Position numbers and translations under genes: made by a program
From: Pseudoalteromonas viridis
GTDB taxonomy: Bacteria > Pseudomonadota > Gammaproteobacteria > Enterobacterales > Alteromonadaceae
Length of the DNA: 64,000 bases
NCBI RefSeq assembly: GCF_017742995.1
Contig: NZ_CP072425.1
Span: 3,348,001 to 3,412,000 of the forward strand
Reading direction: 5' to 3'
Shown: piece by piece, positions 8,123 to 15,526 of the stretch
How the letters are laid out: each line of letters begins with the position of its first letter
How positions within the stretch are numbered: position 1 is the first letter of the stretch
Notes under the pieces: model-generated
The model's input: only the letters and a program-made list of their open reading frames with translations
Told to the model about the DNA's origin: nothing
Database searches by the model: none

Positions 8123-8650
8123 ATGAAACTAGTTATAACTTTTCTGCTGGCGTTGGCTCTGAGCGGCTGCACTAGCAAAACGATTGCGGATTACAGCGAC
8201 ACCAAGCCAGAGCTGGCACTGGAGCAGTTTTTTGAAGGTGAGCTTACGGCCTACGGGATAGTGCTGGATCGCAGTGGCAATCTGACCCGGCGCTTTGAGG
8301 CCGATTTGATAGGCACCTGGCGCGGCAATAAAGGCGAGCTGAAAGAGTGGTTTCGCTTCGACGACGGGGAGAAGTCAACCAGAGTCTGGCAGCTCGAGAA
8401 AACCGCGGATAATCGCTACAAAGGCACCGCCGGTGATGTGATTGGGGTTGCGCAAGGCGAAACGGCGGGGTCGGCTTTGTATTGGCGATATCAGCTTGAG
8501 ATCCAGTACCAGGGCAAGCCTCTGGAGGTGACCTTAGACGACTGGATGTATTTGGTTAATGAAAAGCGCTTGTTCAACCGCACAGAAATCATTAAATGGG
8601 GTTTTAAAGTCGGGGAAGTTATCCTCATTATTGAAAAGCATGATACTTAA
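8123..8650 (+). CDS. DUF3833 lipoprotein
   Basis: The 175-residue product begins with a lipoprotein signal peptide ending in LSGC (lipidated Cys at about 16), followed by the DUF3833 pattern: LEQFFEGELTAYGIVLDRSG, then GTWRGNKGELKEWFRFDDGE. It starts four bases after the previous stop and is the last gene of the ECF-driven operon, closed by a terminator. DUF3833 proteins have no assigned function. Constant association with Cfa-type and chalcone-isomerase-like genes suggests a role at the outer membrane or periplasm in handling modified lipids. Confidence 0.9.
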   Translation: MKLVITFLLALALSGCTSKTIADYSDTKPELALEQFFEGELTAYGIVLDRSGNLTRRFEADLIGTWRGNKGELKEWFRFDDGEKSTRVWQLEKTADNRYKGTAGDVIGVAQGETAGSALYWRYQLEIQYQGKPLEVTLDDWMYLVNEKRLFNRTEIIKWGFKVGEVILIIEKHDT

Positions 8651-8674
8651 AAACCAAACAGAACTTGACGTTGA

Positions 8675-8698
8675 AAAGGCCTGCACAAGCAGGCCTTT
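8675..8698. terminator. Bidirectional terminator between converging genes
   Basis: A 10-bp perfect stem (AAAGGCCTGC / GCAGGCCTTT) with a four-base ACAA loop sits between the DUF3833 stop and the stop of the opposite-strand permease. A's and T's at the stem ends allow it to act on both strands. Confidence 0.85.
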
Positions 8699-8704
8699 AT
8701 GTTT

Positions 8705-9865
8705 TCAGCTGAAGTAATATAAGCCGTAACCCACAAGCAAGGCGGGTATCGCCGAGTAAAGGGTGGCCATGGCGGCAGCTCCGGGTGCCAGCGCCAGTGC
8801 CGGGAATAGGGCATCACCGTCGTTGGCGATGGCGTTCGCAGCTAATGCATTGAAAGGTAGGACACCCTGAATATACAAGCTGGTGACCACTATCTGTGGC
8901 CCACAGCCGGGCAACATACCAATTGCAATGGCAATCAGCGGCGCAAATACTGCGTACTCAGAGAACCAGGCCGCCAGGTCCAGGCCAAACAAGGCAACGG
9001 ATAGTTCATACAGCATAAAGCTGGCCACCACCCAGGCGGTCACAAAGTGGGTGTCGTGGATGACCTTAGCCAGTTTGGAAGGGGGATCTTGTTCATCGTC
9101 CTCGGCAGTGACTTCGCGGTAGCTTTGGCCTTTTGAGGACAATGCCCAGATGGTCAGGGCGAACAGGGCCAGCGCTGCACCTGCCAGCTCAACAGGCTTG
9201 GTTAATATGCCCAGGTCCGCATTAAAAGCGATCAGCAGCGCGATAACCACACAAGGTAGCAAAACCCAGCGCCAAACAGGCTCGCTGAAGCGGATAGCGC
9301 TGGATGGCGTTTTGCACTCAATGGCGGTTCTGCTGAGTTTACTGGGTTGGCAAAATTCAGGTTTGTGCAGCATATTAACCACCAAACCACTGACGACTCC
9401 CACAGCCACACCCAGGGCGATGATAGTCAGGCCTTCGAGTGGCTTCTTAGCCAGAAGCAGGAACGCGGCATCGCCCATGGTTGCCGTCAGTACAGCAACC
9501 ACAGAGGCAAAACTTGCCTGTCCTTTGGTGAACTGAGTGACCACTATGATGGCACCGCCGCAGCCGGGTAGCGCCCCGAGTATCGCCGCCATTGAGATCT
9601 CCAATAGCGGCGACTTGGCTTTGAGATAACTGAGTTCTAACTGGGGCAGCCTGTCGATAAGAAAATAATAGATTGCCAGGGTACCGGCGACAAACACACT
9701 CACCTGAAAAAACGCGTCGGCGAGCGTGGCAATGGTTAAAGTGCGCAGAGGCTCAAATAGTAGTGCCAGGCAAATTAACATGGGCAGCAGCAGGCGCTTG
9801 TTTGCCAGTAACGAAGAGAGAGCTGCGCTGCGCTTGGTGGTTGTAGAGTAGGATTGTGAGAGCAT
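8705..9865 (-). CDS. Putative manganese/heavy-metal permease (ArsP_2-like, about 10 TM)
   Basis: The 386-residue membrane protein contains two related motifs, GALPGCGGAIIVVTQF in the first half and GMLPGCGPQIVVTSLY in the second, the internal duplication typical of the putative ten-helix heavy-metal exporter family often annotated as a putative manganese transporter. A hydrophilic loop rich in Glu and Asp separates the halves. ATG 9865 is preferred over the first in-frame ATG at 9898 because the longer start would bury a leader hairpin in coding sequence. A Fur-like box lies upstream, so metal control is likely. Substrate and direction are inferred from family only. Confidence 0.85.
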   Translation of the reverse strand: MLSQSYSTTTKRSAALSSLLANKRLLLPMLICLALLFEPLRTLTIATLADAFFQVSVFVAGTLAIYYFLIDRLPQLELSYLKAKSPLLEISMAAILGALPGCGGAIIVVTQFTKGQASFASVVAVLTATMGDAAFLLLAKKPLEGLTIIALGVAVGVVSGLVVNMLHKPEFCQPSKLSRTAIECKTPSSAIRFSEPVWRWVLLPCVVIALLIAFNADLGILTKPVELAGAALALFALTIWALSSKGQSYREVTAEDDEQDPPSKLAKVIHDTHFVTAWVVASFMLYELSVALFGLDLAAWFSEYAVFAPLIAIAIGMLPGCGPQIVVTSLYIQGVLPFNALAANAIANDGDALFPALALAPGAAAMATLYSAIPALLVGYGLYYFS

Positions 9866-9867
9866 AA

Positions 9868-9901
9868 AAAGTGCAACCGGTTGAAAACACAGTTGCACTT
9901 T
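9868..9901 (-). promoter_or_regulatory. 10-bp inverted repeat in the permease leader
   Basis: AAAGTGCAAC and GTTGCACTTT form a perfect 10-bp inverted repeat around a 14-base loop directly before the chosen start codon. On the minus strand the second arm runs into a short T-run, so it could be an attenuator, a start-masking hairpin or a protein operator. Confidence 0.5.
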
Positions 9902-9910
9902 AGAATGATA

Positions 9911-9929
9911 TTAAATGAAAATCAATATC
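9911..9929 (-). promoter_or_regulatory. Fur-box-like site upstream of the permease
   Basis: The 19 bases match the classical Fur box in 14 of 19 positions by eye, within a wider TGATATT...AATATCA inverted repeat. It lies about 45 bases upstream of the permease start, between it and the end of the M28 peptidase gene. Fur or its Mn-responsive variant (Mur) could use it. Confidence 0.45.
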
Positions 9930-9937
9930 ATTTGCAT

Positions 9938-11569
9938 TTATTTGTTGCGTTGAAACTCAGAAGTTGCTTTCCAGGTCGGCCATTCACTTTGCTGAGAAAT
10001 ATCGTACCCTACCTGGAAGAACAATTGCAGATCCTGTACCGCACCGCTTAAGTCCCACTCTTCACGGTAGCGATCACACGGCTGGTGATAACAACCACGT
10101 AGAACCAGGCTCATACGCTTACGGTATTGCTCAGTAGCTTCGTCACGCGCTTCAGTACCGCCGCCGGCATACATGGCCGGGACGCCCATATTAGCAAAGG
10201 CGAAATGATCTGAACGATAGTAGCCACCTGCTGCGGGACGCGGGTCGCCAGAGACAACACGGTCCTGTGCTTTTGCGGCGGTTTCCAGCATTTCGTCCAG
10301 TGATGACTTGCCAATACCCACAACACTGATGTCTTTTACTTTGCCCAGCAAGTTCAGGCTGTCCATATTAATGTTGGCAACCGTTTTATCCGCAGGGATA
10401 ACCGGGTTGGCAGCATAAAATTTTGAGCCCAGCAGGCCTTGCTCTTCCGCAGTCACGGCCAGGAAAGTGATTGAACGGTCCGGCTTAACAGGCAGCTTGC
10501 TGAAAGCTTCGGCGACTTCAATCATGCCACCTGTACCGGTTGCATTATCGTGTGCGCCGTTGTAAATCTTATCGCCTTTACGGTTAGGATCTGTGCCCAA
10601 GTGATCCCAGTGTGCAGAGTAAATGATGTGCTCGTCACTGTGCTTGGCACCAGGCAGGGTCGCGATAAAGTTATAAGACGTCGAGGTGCTGATCTTACTT
10701 TTCACGGTGACAGACGCGGTTAAGTCGCCCATGTCTACGTGATAGGCACCGGCTGCCGCTTTTTCTTTTGCTTCGGCAAAGTCCAGTCCGGCTTTTGCAA
10801 ATAGCTCTTTGGCAACATCACTGGTTACCCAACCTTCGACAGCAACACGGTCCATGTTGTTGTTTTCTTTCTGGAAGCCAAACTGAGGGCCACTCCAGGA
10901 GTTCTCAACTACGCTCCAGGGGTAAGAGGCTGGTGCCGTTTCGTGAACGATAATAGCACCTGCTGCACCCTGACGGCTCGCTTCTTCATATTTGTATGTC
11001 CAGCGGCCGTAGTAGGTCATGGCTTCACCGGTAAACAAAGCCGGATCTTTGCGTGCAAAGCCTGGGTCATTTACCAGCATTACCACAGTTTTACCGCGTA
11101 CATCCAGGCCTTCGTAATCGTTCCAGCCATATTCAGGGGCATTGACACCATAGCCGACAAACACCAGCTCTGAATCTTTAATCGACTCCAGTTTGCTGAT
11201 ACGGCCGGTACCCATCACCATATCTTTCTTATACTCGTAATCTTTGCCGCCAATGCTCAGGGTCATGTTAGAGTCGGCTTCGATGGATACCAGAGGCACT
11301 TCCTGAAAGAAGCTGTCGCCATTGCCTGGCTGGAAACCCAGCTCAGTGAAATGTTTCTTAAGATATGCCAGAGTCAGCTCTTCGCCTTTGGTAGACGGGG
11401 CGCGGCCACCAAATTCATCAGAGGCCAGGGTTTTGATATGAGCAGTTAGTTGTTCGGCGTTAATGCTGTTATAAGCGGCGGTTACGTCGCCAGGCTGATT
11501 GGTTTGTGTCGCCATACAGCCAGCTAACACAGCAACAGAAAGTGCGCTAAGCGCGAGTTTTAGTTTCAT
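9938..11569 (-). CDS. M28 family zinc aminopeptidase, lipoprotein, with PA domain
   Basis: The 543-residue product begins with a lipoprotein signal (lipobox LAGC, Cys18). A protease-associated domain (about 120-260) is inserted before the M28 catalytic core. Zinc-binding and catalytic residues are visible: YSAHWDHLG (His), NGAHDNATGTGG (Asp), VTAEEQGLLGS (Glu-Glu), the NMDSLN aspartate and YYRSDHFAFA (His). It is expected to be a cell-envelope aminopeptidase that trims peptides for nutrition. It lies alone, divergent from the DUF3025 operon. Confidence 0.92.
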   Translation of the reverse strand: MKLKLALSALSVAVLAGCMATQTNQPGDVTAAYNSINAEQLTAHIKTLASDEFGGRAPSTKGEELTLAYLKKHFTELGFQPGNGDSFFQEVPLVSIEADSNMTLSIGGKDYEYKKDMVMGTGRISKLESIKDSELVFVGYGVNAPEYGWNDYEGLDVRGKTVVMLVNDPGFARKDPALFTGEAMTYYGRWTYKYEEASRQGAAGAIIVHETAPASYPWSVVENSWSGPQFGFQKENNNMDRVAVEGWVTSDVAKELFAKAGLDFAEAKEKAAAGAYHVDMGDLTASVTVKSKISTSTSYNFIATLPGAKHSDEHIIYSAHWDHLGTDPNRKGDKIYNGAHDNATGTGGMIEVAEAFSKLPVKPDRSITFLAVTAEEQGLLGSKFYAANPVIPADKTVANINMDSLNLLGKVKDISVVGIGKSSLDEMLETAAKAQDRVVSGDPRPAAGGYYRSDHFAFANMGVPAMYAGGGTEARDEATEQYRKRMSLVLRGCYHQPCDRYREEWDLSGAVQDLQLFFQVGYDISQQSEWPTWKATSEFQRNK

Positions 11570-11750
11570 AGTGTTATTATCTTCGCTTGTTGTTATACGC
11601 CGCTAGTATAACGTTATTTGCACCGGGATTTCGACTTTTGGCGATAATTGACGGGTTTGGCTGTTTACTATACAAAGTTGGCTGGGATACGAGCCCATGC
11701 TGGGTTAAAATGGCGGCTTTGACTGTGCCAGATAAAGACTAACCGGCAAT

Positions 11751-12572
11751 ATGAATAAATTTACCGCGCCAGAGCACTGGCATGCAGACCTGTTTACTCA
11801 GGCACCCTTCGAGCATCTTGAAGAGCTTTTTACACTCAGCCAGCACGCAGACTGGCCCGCTTTTGAATGGCTGAATGCGCAGCAAGATCAGCAGCATAAC
11901 CGCCAGGTGGTGTTTACCCCCAACAGTGAACTGGAAGGCGAAACCTTGTACTACGAAGAGATTATCGCGCAGACTAATCGCATTCCAACCCGGGAAAATA
12001 ACTGGCATGACTTCTTTGGGGCTCTGATCTGGTGCCTGTTTCCTCAAACCAAATCTTTGTTAAATCAGCTGCATATGCAGGAAATTGCCGAGCATGGCCT
12101 GAAGCAACGTAGCAAAAAGCGCAATGCGCTGACGCTGTTTGATGAGTGTGGCGTGGTGCTGGCGGTGCCTGATATGAGCTGGCAAACCGCGTTAAGAGCA
12201 CACCAGTGGCAGGAAGTTTTTTATGAATACGGCGCGATGTGGCACCATAACCTGCTGCCATTTGTCTTTGGCCATGCCAACTATGAAATGCTCACTAAGC
12301 CGTTTATCGGGCTAACGGGCAAAGTTGTGTGTATTGAGGTCGACGAAGCCTTTTATCATTTGCCGCTGGCGCTTCAGTATCGCCATCTCGATAAGCAACT
12401 GGCCAACATGATTGAGCAGCAGGGGTTACTCGATAACAATAAGCAGATGTCGCCTTTACCTTTGCTGGGTATACCTCAGTGGTATCAGGGGCAACAGGAC
12501 CTGGCGTTTTACAATGACACCGACTATTTTCGGCCCAAGCGGCAGAAAGTGACTAACAAGGACACACAGTGA
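11751..12572 (+). CDS. DUF3025 family protein
   Basis: The 273-residue soluble protein has the DUF3025 core NRIPTRENNWHDFFGALIWCLFPQTK (about 83-108) and a later LTLFDECGVVLAV segment. Function of the family is unknown. Its stop overlaps the GTG start of the ABC ATPase gene (GTGA), so it is translationally coupled to the NatAB-type transporter. That makes a role with the exporter possible, but the association may be only genomic. Confidence 0.88.
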   Translation: MNKFTAPEHWHADLFTQAPFEHLEELFTLSQHADWPAFEWLNAQQDQQHNRQVVFTPNSELEGETLYYEEIIAQTNRIPTRENNWHDFFGALIWCLFPQTKSLLNQLHMQEIAEHGLKQRSKKRNALTLFDECGVVLAVPDMSWQTALRAHQWQEVFYEYGAMWHHNLLPFVFGHANYEMLTKPFIGLTGKVVCIEVDEAFYHLPLALQYRHLDKQLANMIEQQGLLDNNKQMSPLPLLGIPQWYQGQQDLAFYNDTDYFRPKRQKVTNKDTQ

Positions 12573-13354
12573 TACAGGTTGAAGGTTTACAAAAACGCTT
12601 CAAGCTCAGCAAGGAGCACAGCAAAAATAAAACCAGCCAGGACGCCAGAGAGCGGGATGGCTATTTTCATTCCGTCGAATCTGTGTCGTTTCAGTGCCAG
12701 CAAGCCGAAGTACTTGGGCTGCTTGGCCCAAATGGCGCGGGCAAGACCACCACATTAAGAATGCTGTCCACGGCGCTGACGCCAGATAGCGGCGCAATTC
12801 TGGTCGGTGGGCAGGATATTGTTAAAAACCCGCTCTATGGCCGCCGTTGTATCGGCTTTTTATCCGGTACGACAGGCCTGTACGGGCGACTAACCGCCAA
12901 AGAAAATGTTGAATATTTTGCCAGGTTGCATGGCCTCAAAGGCAAGGCACTCAAGGCCCGCTGCGAGCTGTTATTTGAAACTTTGGATATGACCGCATTT
13001 CTCGATAAGCGCTCAGACAGCTTGTCTACCGGTATGAAGCAAAAAACCAATATCGCCAGAGCTGTGGTACATCAGCCTCAGGTGGTGATTTTGGACGAGC
13101 CGACTACAGGTCTGGATATTATGACCAAACAGACCGTGCTGACCTTTATCAGGCAGCTTAAAGAGCAGGGGACACCCGTGATCTTCTCTACCCATCATCT
13201 GGACGAAGTCGATATGTTGTGTGACAAGGTGTGTGTGATTGACAAAGGGATAAGCTGCTTTGAAGGCGACCTGGACGCTTTTCGTACGCTGGGGCGCAAC
13301 AACGAGCTCAACCAGGCATTTATGACTATCATTCGGGAGACACAAGATGTTTGA
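12569..13354 (+). CDS. natA: ABC transporter ATP-binding protein, NatA type
   Basis: The 261-residue ATPase has Walker A GPNGAGKTTT (about 54-63), the signature LSTGMKQKTNIARA (about 152-165, the variant typical of the DRA/NatA group), Walker B VVILDEPTTGLD and the His-switch FSTHHLDE. It starts with GTG inside the stop of the DUF3025 gene and overlaps the permease gene by 8 bases. With the permease it forms an exporter of the NatAB type, which in Bacillus pumps sodium; the substrate here is not shown. Confidence 0.92.
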   Translation: MIQVEGLQKRFKLSKEHSKNKTSQDARERDGYFHSVESVSFQCQQAEVLGLLGPNGAGKTTTLRMLSTALTPDSGAILVGGQDIVKNPLYGRRCIGFLSGTTGLYGRLTAKENVEYFARLHGLKGKALKARCELLFETLDMTAFLDKRSDSLSTGMKQKTNIARAVVHQPQVVILDEPTTGLDIMTKQTVLTFIRQLKEQGTPVIFSTHHLDEVDMLCDKVCVIDKGISCFEGDLDAFRTLGRNNELNQAFMTIIRETQDV

Positions 13355-14555
13355 AGTCATGTTAAAGGAGCTAAGAGAGCTGCTCAGAGACCGTAAAACC
13401 TTGTTCTTTGTGATAGCCCTGCCAATTGTTATTTTTCCGGTGTTATTTGCCTTTGTTGCGTTTCTCACGTCTAAAGCAGCGCTGGAAGCCGAGCAACAGG
13501 TTCATACCTTTTATGTGGTTAACGAAGACTATGCGCGCCCGTTTGCTGATACCTTGTTCTATCATCGCAGTTTTAAGCGCTATGACGGCGACGCTAAACT
13601 TGATAGTGTCGAAGCGCTTCGTGACGCAGTAAGACAAGGCATTATTGATGTGGGGGTGTATATTCCGGCAGAGCCTGATAAGCAGCTGAGTCTGGGTAAC
13701 CAGACGCGGTTTCAGGTGGTCTTTAATGATGCCCAATCCATCAACTATATTTACAGCCGGGTCAAGAAAGTAATAGATGAGTACTCGGCCACGCTAAGGG
13801 AGCAGGCATTGGGCGAGCTAGGTGTGGCTGTGGATAAACAGGCAGCCATACTGAAACCTGTGGAGATGGAAAAGGTCGATACAGCCGATCAGCGAGAGAA
13901 CATTGGCGAGAAAATTGGTGCGTTTATTCCGTATATGTTGATCCCGCTGGTGCTGATGGGGGCCAGCTACCCGGCCATAGATCTGGGGGCTGGTGAAAAA
14001 GAGCGTGGTACACTCGAAACCTTGTTGCTAACGCCCCTGACCCGCACTCAGCTGGTACTGGGGAAATTTTTCACCATTTTGATAAGCTCCATTGCCTGTG
14101 CACTGGTGACTGTTTCCAGTATGTCTGTGTGGATCTGGATTGCGAGTGGGTTTGGCGCACTCGATCCTATCCTGAGTGCGTTTGCAACGGTGAATCAGTG
14201 GGATTTTCTGCTGATTTTTGCTTTGTTGCTGCCGGTCGCTATGATGTTGTCATCCCTGGTGCTTGCCATCTCTATTTATGCCCGCAGCTTTAAAGAAGCG
14301 CAGAATTACATGGGACCACTGAGCATGTTTGTGTTTGTGCCGATTGTGGTGTCGGTTTTGCCTAACATGACGCTGACAGCCAAAACCGCCTGGATCCCCA
14401 TTACTAACGTGGCACTGGCTATCAAGGAAATTGTTAAAGGGACCGTCGACTATCAAGCCGTCGGCTTGATTTTTCTGGCTTCAACACTTCTTGCCGGCGC
14501 CTTGCTGGCGTGTTGTGTGCGCTGGTTTAGCCGCGAAGCGGTGTTATTCAGATAA
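13347..14555 (+). CDS. natB: ABC transporter permease, NatB type
   Basis: The 402-residue protein has one N-terminal membrane helix (about 19-42), a long extracytoplasmic domain (about 45-190) and about five C-terminal membrane helices with the GAGEKERGTLETLLLTPLTR coupling segment, as in NatB/ABC-2 exporters. The ATG overlaps the end of the ATPase gene. The operon ends in a 13-bp stem between this gene and the converging phosphoesterase. Confidence 0.9.
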   Translation: MFEVMLKELRELLRDRKTLFFVIALPIVIFPVLFAFVAFLTSKAALEAEQQVHTFYVVNEDYARPFADTLFYHRSFKRYDGDAKLDSVEALRDAVRQGIIDVGVYIPAEPDKQLSLGNQTRFQVVFNDAQSINYIYSRVKKVIDEYSATLREQALGELGVAVDKQAAILKPVEMEKVDTADQRENIGEKIGAFIPYMLIPLVLMGASYPAIDLGAGEKERGTLETLLLTPLTRTQLVLGKFFTILISSIACALVTVSSMSVWIWIASGFGALDPILSAFATVNQWDFLLIFALLLPVAMMLSSLVLAISIYARSFKEAQNYMGPLSMFVFVPIVVSVLPNMTLTAKTAWIPITNVALAIKEIVKGTVDYQAVGLIFLASTLLAGALLACCVRWFSREAVLFR

Positions 14556-14561
14556 CGCCAT

Positions 14562-14594
14562 CAGCATGGTTAATCTCAGGCATTAACCATGCTG
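14562..14594. terminator. Bidirectional hairpin between converging natB and phosphoesterase genes
   Basis: A perfect 13-bp stem (CAGCATGGTTAAT and its complement) with a seven-base loop fills the 44-base gap between two converging genes. It lacks a clear T-run, so its strength as an intrinsic terminator is uncertain. Confidence 0.6.
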
Positions 14595-14599
14595 GCAAT

Positions 14600-15406
14600 T
14601 CAGGCAGCTTTCACGTCTTCAGAAGAAACAGCCTCGGGCTCAACCACCGTCAGGACTTTTTTGATATCTGACCAGTGCAGCAGTTCAATGCGGCCCTGTT
14701 CATTTTCCACCAAGGCAGTGCAGTTCTCTATCCAGTCACCATCATTACAGTACACAATACCATCCATCACTGAGATCCTGGGCTGATGTATGTGGCCACA
14801 GATAATGCCATCAACACCGCGTTTTTTCGCCTCGTGAACGGCGGCTTGTTCAAATGCATGAATGGCCTCGCGGGCTTTGTGCACACGGTTTTTGAGCCAG
14901 GATGCCAAAGACCAGTAGTGGCCGCCGTATAACCTGCGTACCCGATTGGTCCAGCGATTGAGGAAGAGTAAAAAGTCATACGCCGCATCACCTATGATGC
15001 TGATAAGTTTGTTGTAGCGGGTGGCGGAGTCAAAATCGTCGCCGTGCAACAGCAAAAACCGCTTACCTGCTGACGTGGTGTGGATATAGGTTTTATGGAC
15101 TTCTACATGAAACAGGGTTTTGCCGACATAGTTTCGAAACGTTTCGTCATGGTTGCCGGGAATATAAATTACCCGAGTACCGTTTTCGGCTTTGCGCTGA
15201 ATGCACTCCAGCACCTGGTAGTGGCTCGGGTGCCAGAAAAACTGGCGCTTCAAAGACCAAAGATCAACAATGTCACCGACCAGGTACAAGGTATCGCAGC
15301 GGGTGCTATTGAGAAAATCTAACAGAAATTCGGCTTTACAGTCTTTATAGCCGAGGTGGACATCGGAGATCCAAATTGTCGGATAGTAGGTGTGTGTCAT
15401 AGCCAT
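14600..15406 (-). CDS. UDP-2,3-diacylglucosamine diphosphatase-like metallophosphoesterase (LpxH2-type)
   Basis: The 268-residue protein shows the metallophosphoesterase series: SDVHLG near residue 10, GDIVDLW, PGNHDE, LLHGDDFD and CGHIHQP, all carrying the dinuclear-metal ligands. The arrangement and the RxGHYW-like helical insert resemble LpxH-related enzymes that cleave UDP-diacylglucosamine in lipid A synthesis. This variant may be a paralogue with another substrate. ATG 15406 is chosen (15400 is also possible); the longer reading adds a tail without homology. It lies downstream of proS in the same direction, but a hairpin separates them. Confidence 0.82.
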   Translation of the reverse strand: MAMTHTYYPTIWISDVHLGYKDCKAEFLLDFLNSTRCDTLYLVGDIVDLWSLKRQFFWHPSHYQVLECIQRKAENGTRVIYIPGNHDETFRNYVGKTLFHVEVHKTYIHTTSAGKRFLLLHGDDFDSATRYNKLISIIGDAAYDFLLFLNRWTNRVRRLYGGHYWSLASWLKNRVHKAREAIHAFEQAAVHEAKKRGVDGIICGHIHQPRISVMDGIVYCNDGDWIENCTALVENEQGRIELLHWSDIKKVLTVVEPEAVSSEDVKAA

Positions 15407-15496
15407 GCTCTCGAGCGTAATAAACCCCAAGTTAGAGATAGCGGATGACAAAAGCAGGGCAGTTAAGAGAAGCTATTATGACACTGCAAAAGAGTA

Positions 15497-15518
15497 AGGA
15501 GCGCACGGAAGCGCTCCT
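15497..15518 (-). terminator. Terminator after proS
   Basis: An 8-bp stem (AGGAGCGC / GCGCTCCT) with a six-base loop lies just past the proS stop; on the minus strand it is followed by a T-rich but interrupted run. Confidence 0.6.
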
Positions 15519-15526
15519 GTGGGGCG

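Noticed and set aside
13013..13468. 151-codon minus-strand frame across the natA-natB junction
   Set aside because: It overlaps two well-supported genes on the other strand and has no motif or ribosome-binding site.
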